A program made the position numbers and the translations under genes. Below the pieces are notes generated by a model. It did no database searches, was not told the origin of the DNA, and saw nothing but the letters and a program-made list of their open reading frames with translations. This document shows, piece by piece, positions 55,245 through 64,000 of a DNA stretch of 64,000 nt (its first letter is position 1; each line of letters starts with the position of its first letter). The stretch is from Pezicula radicicola (taxonomy: Eukaryota; Ascomycota; Leotiomycetes; Helotiales; Dermateaceae). Where the stretch lies: positions 62,001-126,000 of the forward strand of contig PDUO01000040.1 of the NCBI GenBank assembly GCA_003008705.1, in the 5' to 3' direction.

Positions 55245-57659
55245 ATGTCCAAATCAATTCTGTCCCTGGGTCTTGCTGCCCTGTCCCTTCTCTCAGGCGT
55301 ACAAGCCTCGTCGTACAGCTATTCATACATCGACTACACCACCGTGACGGGCTTCTTCTTGCAAGACGAGGCCTCAACCGTTGCCAGTACCTTTGACTAT
55401 ACCGCAACCAACTTCGGTTTAATCAACCAGACTTATGATACTGACTCGACTTACGACCCAACCGGTTCTTTGACCCAATGGCAGCGGTTTGAGCATAAGG
55501 TTGCTACTCTCAATGCTGCGGCCGCTTCTAATGTTGACTACAAGGTTCTCTATATTGGGCGTCACGGGGAGGGCTACCATAACGTGGCCCAAACTTACTA
55601 TGGAACTCCAGCTTGGAACGTATGTTTGTCTCGCTATATCCCAGACTTCTGCTGACAACCTTAGTGCTATTGGAGTGAACTTGATGGAAATGGGACCATC
55701 ACGTGGTCAGATGCACATATCACTCCCAATGGTGTAGCACAGGCCCAGATTGCGAACGACTTCTGGACTTCTCAAATTTCCACCCAGAAGCAATCCCTTC
55801 CAGAGAGCTACTATGTCTCGCCACTGACTCGTTGCCTTGAGACCGTCAACATTACTTTCTCCGGTCTGACCGAGAAGGTCCCTACCGTCAAAGAACTTTT
55901 CCGGGAAAACATTTCGCAGCACACTTGTGATCGCCGTAGCAATAAGACTTACATTGAAGAATCTTTCCCAACTTACACAATCGAGGCTGGCTTTACCGAA
56001 GATGATGAGCTCTGGAGAGGTGTCAGCGCTGAGCCAAGCACCGACAACGACATTCGTTCAAAGACTGTTCTGGATGAGGTCTTCTCTGCCGATGGGGATA
56101 CATTCCTCAGTATTACGACTCACTCTGGTGAAGCAGCTAGTTTGCTGAGAGTTTTGGGGCATCAAGCCTTCTCGTTGGTTACTGGCGCTGTTATTCCCGT
56201 TTTAGTCAAGGCCGAGACCATCTCTGGATCTGCACCTTACACCTCAAGTATCACTTGGGATACCGCTGCTACTTGTACAGTCCCGCCGATCACGTCCTTA
56301 GCTACCGGGGGATGTGTTTGCCCTTCAGCAACCTCATCTTCTACCTCTCCAGCATCGATCAACGCCACGATCACCTCCACCGGCAGTGTTGCCACCAGCA
56401 CATCAGTTACCATTCCAACAATCAGCGTTGGCACCTCGACTGCTACTTTCATATCTAGCACTGCTCCGTATGGAAACAGCTCTTCGATTGCCCCAGGTTC
56501 GTCCCCAGCAGGCACTCCATCCTCGTCAATAATCAGCACGTCCTCTATTGGCGCTACTGGATCATCTCCAGTCACGAGCTCCGTACCACTGACCACATCC
56601 GTTGTTTACACCACTCAAGTTCTCACAGTCACTTCTTGTGCGCCAACTGTAACCAACTGCCCAGCTAGTTCAACTGCTGTAATTACTTCCACAATTGCTC
56701 TTTATACTACCACGTGCCCGGTTAGCGAAGCGACAAGCAGCGTTGAGGCAGTCTCTTCGGTCTCTACCGGCGCTGTGTCTCCCCAAGGAACGTCTATTTC
56801 TGAATCTAGTTCGTCTTCAGTGACCGCCGCTCCAGCTGTTTCCAGCCCAGAGTCAACAACTTCGACCGTCTACAAAACTTCAGTATACACCATTACGTCT
56901 TGTGCCGCCACCATCACCGACTGCCCAGCCAAAATTGGTCAAACCACAACCGAGGTGGTCATTGATTATACCACCGTCTGCCCAGTCACTGCCGCTAAGA
57001 CCGAGAGTTCTTCGTCTGTCTCCACTGGTGCCATTTCTCCTCACGGAAGCTCTGTTGCTGGGTCTGGATCATCCCTAGCTGGCTCAACTAGCACTGCAGA
57101 GCTTACCACTCATTCTACAATCCATATCGTCACAACCCTCGAGAGCACTGCCACAACTCACATCACAGCTTCCAAGGCCTCAACGGTCACCGTCATTCCA
57201 GAAGAAAACTCGTCCTCGGCACCAGCGGTTTCAGTAAAAACTGCGATCGAGGCTACCTCAGCTCTCACTACATCTGAAACTAGCTCCATTCAAACGTCCG
57301 GTTCCTCGGAAACCAAAGCCGCTTCCTCACCAGCCGTCATTCTTTCTTCGCCGATCCAAGCCACATCCTCAGTATTAGGAATCACTTCCACGCCAATCAA
57401 GCTCTCAACAGTAACAGTCCTGCCGACCGCTCCATACGGAACAAGAAACAGCACAACAGCGAAAGTGTCCGGCTCAGGCGCGATTTCCACATCCAAAACC
57501 CACACCATCCTTACCACCTTAAAGAGTGGAGCTACTACTTTCACCAGCGGACCAGAAGCCACATCGCCCGCTGTTGTGAGTACAGGTGATGCCACAAAAT
57601 TGAAATCTAGCTTCGCGGGATTCATTGGCTTGCTTATTGCGCTTCTTTTCTCTTTTTAA
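55245..57659 (+). CDS. Secreted histidine phosphatase with Ser/Thr-rich GPI-type tail
   Basis: Exons 55245-55619 and 55665-57659, 45 nt intron, 789 residues. Residues 1-21 are a signal peptide. A phosphoglycerate mutase-like (histidine phosphatase, clade 1) domain follows: RHG at 106-108 in YIGRHGEGYH, SPLTRCLETV, ENISQHTCDRR with the usual substrate arginines, and the second catalytic histidine H278 in ITTHSGEAASLLR. Homologues of the PMU1 type normally end soon after the AVIPVLVKA seen here. This one continues with about 440 Ser/Thr/Ala residues containing two copies of a wall-protein module, TTSVVYTTQVLTVTSCAPT at about 435 and STVYKTSVYTITSCAAT at about 524, each with two spaced Cys-Pro words, and ends in a hydrophobic GPI signal (FAGFIGLLIALLFSF). 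It is expected to be tethered at the wall or membrane outer face. Confidence 0.88.
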
Positions 57660-58168
57660 ATGGAGGATTATGATCTTAATGTGAAATGTCAAATTAAAAT
57701 GGACGAAAATTTAGGATACGATGGGTGGTATCTTGTAAATAGCTAGTGTCTTAATTAATAGATAATTACTTTATATATCATGATTGTCGAACAGTGCCTG
57801 TAGCTATTCTTACTTTATCTCTTTATAATACAGGTCTCAGCCCTACACAAATTACATCGTTAATAGAGTTTCTACCCCAAAATACGACCATCTACTCGGT
57901 ACCGTTACTTCCCAACTTAAAAACATCAAGTCACTAGCGGGAGTTTCCGGAATCTCTTCTTCTTACTACATTTAGGAACCGGTTAGGTAAATAGATTAAA
58001 GATCATACGTCGAGGAATTATACAAAAGCAAAAGTATGTTTATCCAAATAGGTAGTCACCGATTATAATTATGTTCTACCTATGATATCATTTTAGAAGT
58101 CTCAGAACCACCGCAAACGTCTGCGGGGTAAGATCGACGGGTTTGATTTTGGGCTGGCTGCAAATGTA

Positions 58169-58338
58169 CTCGTGCGGGCAGAAAGTCTGTACCCGGTTAG
58201 CGCGGTTCCAGGGTGCTTGTGGCCATTCATGCCACGGACTTTTCATGAAGTTGAGCCTCGCACGTTCGAGTACATAAGGTTATTGGCTACAGGTCCTGGT
58301 AATACACTAACCGAGTACAGACTTCCTGCCCGCACGAG
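58169..58338. mobile_element. Inverted-repeat element, second family
   Basis: 170 bp with terminal inverted repeats of about 34 bases: the left end begins CTCGTGCGGGCAGAAAGTCT and the reverse complement of the right end CTCGTGCGGGCAGGAAGTCT. The arms differ at three positions, all transitions. GC content is higher than in the surrounding AT-rich DNA. No coding capacity and no clear target duplication. Confidence 0.7.
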
Positions 58339-59426
58339 TTGCCCAGATGACCTACCATAGGTGGAATTCATGTGCTGATCACAATGGCGTGCGTCGGGTC
58401 TTCTGTAGGTGTGGTCACGTGATAAATATAGTGCTAAGGCGGCGCTACCTCTGCCACATCTACGGTTATTTACGGTATTTTTGTCGTTTATATACATCCG
58501 ATTAGTGTTGTCCTATACTCTGGTTCTTTTATAAAATAGATCAGAACGCTTGAAATTGTACTATACATAAGACATCGAGTTTTAAGTTAATAGAATTAAA
58601 GAAAATAAAGAAACACTTACTTACTATAGTTCACAAAAATCTATATAAAATAAACTTAGACCTCATTAAACTTAGATCTTTATAAATAAATAAATAAAAA
58701 TAGTCTTTTCAGTGCTCCAACTACTCTATCTATTCCCTAAGTATACACTTTATTTATCTCTAAGTCTCTTTCAATCTTACTTCCCTCCCTCTCTCTATTA
58801 GTAAAAAAATCAGCAGTCATCCTCGCTGACCAAGGTCTAAAATTACTACCGAGTATTCTTAGTGAAACCCTATAAGGCTAGGACTTTGGGCTTTGAGATT
58901 AGTTCGTAGGTAGTAAGTGGTAGTAACGATCGAGTCAGTTGCCTGCGTATCTACCTGTCACAATACATTTCTATCCAAAGCCCCAAGTCCGGAACCTAAA
59001 GCCCTATTCCGAGAAATCAAAGTAGAGTTACTTATACTAGGTACTTAATACGGAAGTATTAAGATCGTGTTCATCAATCTATGTGGATGAAATCTTGGTC
59101 ATAAAACGCCCTGACCTCAGTCTAGAGACTTTATCATTCTATCATATCTACGAGATATAAGACAAATGCAGCTCATCACATTTCAGAACACAAACCATCA
59201 TTCTAGGTTCCGCCAAAAGCACTAATGCTTATCACAAGCCATGTCTCAAAAAACATAGAATACAAACTTATAAACCTCATCTTATGAAACGAGTTAAATT
59301 TCATCCGCTATTTCATGCAGCAGTTCTTCTACCGACCTATTTCCCATGTGCCAATCCACCACCACAGAATACATCGAATCCAAGCCCCATAAGCCATGTC
59401 TCGAAGAACATATGTCCGACAATATG

Positions 59427-59474
59427 CAAGACCAAGTGCCGAACCATGTGCCAAACCATGTGCCAGACCATGTG
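59427..59474. repeat. 12-base tandem repeat
   Basis: Three clean copies of CCRAACCATGTG-like units plus one decayed copy; in one frame it would encode a Thr-Met-Cys-Gln repeat, but the frame is short and is not supported as a gene. Confidence 0.75.
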
Positions 59475-60051
59475 CTTTTCTACTATACCTATACAGTAAT
59501 AAATAGTCTTGCATATGATTTGTACAAAAGGTACAGTGCATACCTACCGAACTCAACTAAACCCTATATGCCAGTAACCAATGTGGCTTTATGCATGAAC
59601 GGACTTTTCTAGTAAGGTTACTTCCACTTTGACATGCGCATATATATGCCAATCATGTGTACAGTAGCGTTCCCGCGTGCTTATTAGTTTAGAATTCGGG
59701 GATGGAGCCGGGAGGAAATCCTATTGGATACCCTTTGATCTAGATTACTTCTTTTATTCCTTTGACAGTGGGATGGTCTCTTAAGCTGGACCAATGGTAT
59801 TGTAATTTACAGGTGTACCGAGGTGGGTGTGAATAATATTTTTTTTCTGAGGGGGGTGGGGGAGGGGTATGTGGAGGAGGGGTAGGTGATGGTGATGGGG
59901 GTTTTGGGGGTAAATGTTTGAACATTTTCTTATTGTGTTTACTTACTATTTTGTTTTAGGGGGAATTGTGGAATAGAGAAGGACTTAATATCTACTGTGG
60001 TATTATAGTAGTGAGTTAGAACTTGTCAGTGGCATAAAATCGAGTATACCA

Positions 60052-60068
60052 ATATATATATATATATA
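60052..60068. repeat. TA microsatellite
   Basis: Seventeen bases of alternating A and T. Confidence 0.9.
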
Positions 60069-60178
60069 CCAAATATCTTCACCTACCTATTAACGAAAAA
60101 GAAAAGAACAAATATCACAGCGGCAAAAAGACATTCTAGCAACAAATTACTCGTATCTCAACATCCAATCCAAGTCCC

Positions 60179-60588
60179 TCAACCTCCATACATGTACTCG
60201 AGAATGTGATCATCAGTTATTATTGTCCGTTCCGGAGCCCCGGTACGTTCAATCCATTCCACATCAGAATTAGCCTTTACTTTTTCTGCAGCGGCCTGCG
60301 CAACTGCTGCAGTTCCTCGCTTGTCAAATGTCAGGCGAACACGTCTCACCCACGGCACGCGTGCCTCGCTACCGCGGGAAAACGTTCTGGAACTTTTGCA
60401 AGATGTGAAGAAACTAGTGTAGTGTGACTTATCAGTTCGTGGACTTCTGTGCGTTTTCCCTGCACTTTCGTTCGCCAGTTGAAGTGACGAGTGTGGCAAG
60501 GATTATAGTTCTGTTGTGACGAAACTTTACACGCGGGGGTGGGTAGTGGGGTGGAGGGGAACTCCCATATTTCCGGGTGTCCTGACAT
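60179..60588 (-). CDS. Possible small gene of unknown function
   Basis: From an ATG at 60588 one frame reads MSGHPEIWEFPSTPLPTPAC and continues to a stop at about 60346. A different frame, lacking an ATG, reads VPWVRRVRLTFDKRGTAAV and KANSDVEWIERTGAPERT to a stop at 60179, with a charged, helix-and-strand look that resembles real coding sequence. The two would have to be joined by an intron between about 60470 and 60380, but I could not find a splice pair that keeps phase with good signals. No family recognised. It may be a real short gene or a broken one. Confidence 0.3.
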
Positions 60589-60606
60589 CTTGGCTTTTAT
60601 TACCAT

Positions 60607-61712
60607 GCGATTGTATTCAATAGGGGGTGTGATTGAGAGGTCTTTGTATATTGTTGGATTCTGTTAGATTCGCGTTACCAAGATGTAGATTTTATGTCTT
60701 GGATGAGATCTAAAAAAAAAATTGAGGGATCAAATAAACGGAATTAGCGCAACGAAAACATCATTTCCTACACTATTTTCCTTACTGACTTCTTGTTAAG
60801 CATTTTAGGTACTTCTTACTCTGTATACTAAACCCTGTAGACTTACCATTTTGAGCTCGTTGCATTATCTGACATATAACCTTTAAACAAGTTATTGGGT
60901 GCATCAAAACGACATATCTTCTCTCGCTCATCTTTTCTCCCGTAGCTCCTCGACCTGTCACAAAGTCTAAAATTCTCCACTTTACGGGCACGGACAGTAA
61001 GATATTGTCCAATGATATACTTTTCCAGTTCTACCTTAGTACTAGAGGCTTTGAAGTTTGGAACAACCCACTTTTGGTGACGCAGGCTAGAACTTCTGAC
61101 GGCTGGTAACGTAGAAACTACAGTGACAGAGTTAATAAGGTTAATTCCTTGTAAATTTTTATATGGCTTAGAATAATTTACTATGATACTTGACCATCTA
61201 TACGATATTTAGATACCTAGTATAGATAAATTATCTACTCGTATACTTACAAATCTTCTAACTACTAAGTAGTAGTAGCTCTATAAGATATAGTAATTGT
61301 ATACTATTTATTTCTTTAATTATAGTACTGCAACCTAAAGGCTTCTACTATGCTAAAATACAGGCTGTGCTGCCCTAAAACACAGCCTATCATACCTACA
61401 CCATTAGCGCTTCCACACACTAAGGTGGTGAAACCTTGATAAAGTGACCCCTAACAGCCACAATCAGGGACTCCCCGGGTCACACCAGAATGTACAGTAC
61501 ATTGGATGAGCACTTTCGAAATCATAGGGGTTATCTATCTATTTAAACAACAATCGATGCCCCCTCATTCGATTTCAAGATCAACAGCCGAGCTGAAAAT
61601 ACGAGACGATTCTCTACACTTTTAAATTTCGTTACGTTATTCTATCAACCATTTCCGGAAATATATTAAACTCTTTGAAAACCTTATATTGTAATCGCAA
61701 CCCCAAATCAAA
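60607..61712. other. Intergenic, AT-rich in 61150-61400
   Basis: No gene supported; part looks like decayed repeat. The last 150 bases are the leader of the halogenase-like gene. Confidence 0.45.
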
Positions 61713-63782
61713 ATGTCGCAAAGCAAACCGACAGGGCCTCAAGCAATGGAGGCTGAGGCAGTGAAACCGATTCTTTCAGAATCATCACTTCTCAACTCCC
61801 TAAATGAAGAACAAGCACTACCAGAAGCAACTGATGTAGTGGTCATTGGTGGAGGAATTCATTCCCTCATCTACGCAATCCACACACGAAAAATCGAGCT
61901 CCTCCGCTCCTCAACACCCACTCCAAACTCAACTGCAGGAGATCCAAATAAGCTCTCAAAGATCACAATTCTCGAAAAAGCATCCTCACCAGGCTACAAA
62001 ATAGGTGAAAGCACACTCCTTGTCTTCAGTCTCTGGTGCCGACGTGCCGGACTCTCACCATCAGTCCTCTGGAGACTCTTCGGACCAAAAGACGGACTAG
62101 CATTTTACTATTTCGCACCGGATGACGAAGTTAGTGATGTAGATGCATATACAACATTTACCGTTAATAGACCACCAGGGGATTACGCTGGTACATCACA
62201 GTTGGAGAGGAAAATCAGTGAGTTGTTATTAACTCTGTATGCTCAACGTCTTGGGATTCAGGTCTTGCATGGTCATGAAGTTCAAACGGAAGGTTCTAAA
62301 CTTGGAAATGAAGAGAGTTCTGTCAAGGTTAAGGATATGGAGACGGGTGGTGAGAGTCAGGTGAAGAGTCAGTTGTTGATTGATGCATCTGGTCGTTTTC
62401 GACGCGCTGTCTCGAAAGAAAGTAGACTGAAGCGGTTTGATGGCTTCAATACGAATGCCTTTTGGGGTTATTTTGAAGAAACCGCAGATGAATCCAAGGT
62501 TCCATTGAGGTTCTATGAGACTATCAACACGAACCATATTTGTCTCGCTGAAGGGTACGTACTTGATTCCTCTTTTTCCATTCTCGTTTTATGATGGTAT
62601 AACTAGTACTAACATGAATTATTCAGATGGGCATGGGTCATCCGACTCCCATCCTGGGAAGGCTCATCACTACCCAACCTCGTATCAATGATAAACCACC
62701 TCCTCGACCTAAACGCAGCCAACACACCCGCAGATGAGTACCCCTCCACAGAACAACTGGTCAAAAAATTCGATCTCAAATTCCGCTGGGTTGTCAGCAT
62801 CGGCTTTGCACTAAGAACCGACGTTGTCTACCCCCCAGAAAACGAATTAAACAGATTTGGATCTTGTGAAGCAGAGAGGAAATTCAATTGGGTCGTGAGT
62901 CGATACACAAAAGTCAAACAACTTATGTCCAGACATAAAATTGTTGAGGATTTATATGGACCGGGTACAACATGGTATATACGAAAAAACTTGACTTTTA
63001 CGTCACCCAAAGTAACCGGTCCTGGATTCCTCGCAATCGGTGATGCAGTCGGTTTTACGAACCCTCTATACTCAACTGGAATCAACTGCGGCCTAGCAAC
63101 TAGCGTCTACGCAGCCGAGATGACCAAGACCTACATCGATGCCAAAGATGCAAAAGCCAGAGCAGAAATGTTAGCACGATATGAAACCTTCAACGCCCCA
63201 CGAGTCGAAAACCTCAATCGGATAAACACCTTCAGTTATCTCTGTATGCGTTCCCCGTCTCTCGGTCCAGTGGGTGCAATATGGGGCAACCTCATCGCGG
63301 GAGGCACAGCCAAATTTCGAAATGCACAGAGTTTCACCTTGGAAAATATCGGGGAAAAAATACTAACGAGTTGGGAGTGGGGTGCCAATGAACCAGATTA
63401 CATAAAGTTCCTAAACGAAGGCATCAAAATCCTCTCGGGACCACCAAACACACCACCAAAAACACAAATCTCAGCCCTCAAAGAATTCCATGACAAATCC
63501 TTGAGAGAAGTAGCAGCAAGTGGGAAATATGAAACTGGATGGGATATTTTCTTGGATTGGAAGGAAGGTGATGTGAGGTTTGTGACGGAATTAAAGGGTT
63601 GTCGTCGTTGTAAAAGTTGTGGACAGTGGAAGATTTTGGCTGGGGGTGAGGCTAGAAATTGTCCGTGGTGCGGGCATCAACACAGTGTTGAGGATAGTTT
63701 GTTGTTTAAGAGGGATCCCATGCAAGGAGTGTGGATGGGTACTTCTATGCAAAAAGACGATGCACTTGTCGATGCGATTTAG
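61713..63782 (+). CDS. Flavin-dependent halogenase-like protein with C-terminal zinc ribbon
   Basis: Exons 61713-62554 and 62627-63782, 665 residues. FAD-dependent halogenase/monooxygenase layout: a dinucleotide motif VVVIGGGIHS at about 43-51, GESTL near 110 as in tryptophan halogenases, LLIDASGRFRRAVS, the GWAWVIRLP segment rebuilt across the splice at 281-289 (the W-x-W-x-I halogenase signature, with Arg where Pro is usual), and GDAVGFTNPLYSTGIN at 419, the FAD-binding end. The HSLIYA that replaces the common GxGxxG third glycine is unusual. At residues 606-630 is CRRCKSCG and CPWCG, two CxxC pairs 13 residues apart, typical of a zinc ribbon and not part of standard halogenases. Substrate unknown. 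A halogenase role is likely from the signature but may have been lost. Confidence 0.85.
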
Positions 63783-64000
63783 GAATGGTTTATGGACTTT
63801 CTTGGCTGAAACTCTGAAGTGGGAATCTTAGTTGTCTTTGGATTCTGATGATTTTGGGTGCGTTGTTTTGCTGTATGATCGGGTTGGCTCTGGAGGCTAT
63901 TATGAATTGATGTTTGGGAGTATATGACCTTTTGTTTTGTGTTTTAGTAATTAATACATCACTCGTTGACGACAACGTGATGTTCCGAATGAAACGTGAG
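63783..64000. other. 3' flank of halogenase-like gene
   Basis: No further feature seen before the window ends. Confidence 0.4.

Larger units (their letters stand above)
57660..60178. other. Intergenic, AT-rich with repeats
   Basis: No gene supported. 58480-58800 is strongly AT-rich. An inverted-repeat element (58169-58338), a 12-base tandem repeat (59427-59474) and a TA microsatellite are listed separately. Confidence 0.5.

Noticed and set aside
56237..56596. Minus-strand open frames inside the Ser/Thr-rich tail of the phosphatase (also 57290-57625).
   Set aside because: Shadow of a compositionally biased coding region; no motif of their own.
59740..59925. A Pro-rich minus-strand frame.
   Set aside because: Caused by a G-rich tract on the plus strand; no other coding evidence.
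1..64000. tRNA, rRNA and CRISPR arrays.
   Set aside because: None found by eye: no cloverleaf with proper A and B boxes, no rRNA-like conserved words, and no regularly spaced direct repeats. A covariance-model scan would be decisive for tRNA.

Overview
This is a window of nuclear DNA from a filamentous ascomycete (Pezizomycotina, plausibly Leotiomycetes). The evidence is short 50-70 nt introns with CTAAC/CTGAC branch points, families typical of that group (HET domain, CmcJ/AsaB-like enzyme, 2EXR-type protein, non-canonical kinase, GPI-anchored wall proteins), AT-rich gene-poor blocks that look like decayed repeats, and small TA-flanked inverted-repeat elements. The species assignment is inference. 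Most genes carry introns, so coding regions were rebuilt by joining exons in phase; exon coordinates are given in each entry.

Layout. 1-1607: amino-acid permease, cut off at the left edge. 2474-3649: intracellular protein with an LPAE[IV]R-type N-terminus and an acidic tail. 4782-6938: 14-TM drug exporter in eight exons. 7-14 kb: sparse, with an F-box relic, a small two-exon gene for a mitochondrial membrane protein (8605-8946), a small Cys-rich GPI-type protein (10123-10517) and AT-rich decayed DNA. 13975-14841: GNAT acetyltransferase. 14.8-20.5 kb: long non-coding stretch leading into a conserved low-complexity protein (20486-21673). 23676-27796: TPR-CHAT protease, head-to-head with a beta-rich protein of unknown function (28128-29349). 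30271-32276: CAF-1 large subunit. 33191-34440: kinase-like protein. 36787-37344: small secreted protein. 37624-38555: zinc-knuckle/2EXR gene with an apparent frameshift. 40236-41231: extended SDR. 41646-42864: CmcJ/AsaB-like enzyme. 45455-47878: HET-domain protein. 48429-50576: sugar-type MFS permease. 51042-54280: 1000-residue hydantoinase/DUF917 fusion. 55245-57659: secreted histidine phosphatase fused to a Ser/Thr-rich wall anchor. 61713-63782: flavin halogenase-like enzyme with a C-terminal zinc ribbon.

How the parts may work together. The most notable unit is the divergent pair at 23.7-29.3 kb. A CHAT-type cysteine protease with a helical-repeat sensor region shares a 331 bp promoter with a protein whose middle has the Gly/Ser/Thr-rich alternating pattern of a membrane-inserting beta hairpin. 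In fungi, CHAT proteases are known to be linked to pore-forming gasdermin-like effectors, so this could be a protease-effector cell-death cassette; that is inference. A HET-domain gene and a kinase-like gene lie in the same 25 kb. A second unit is metabolic: the MFS permease and the hydantoinase/DUF917 fusion are co-oriented 465 bp apart.

A family of roughly 120-170 bp elements with inverted ends starting CCGTACGAATTG and flanked by TA recurs at 23.5, 32.7, 39.4 and 48.1 kb, probably also at 13.6 kb. They look like MITEs of the Tc1/mariner type. A second, unrelated inverted-repeat element is at 58.2 kb.
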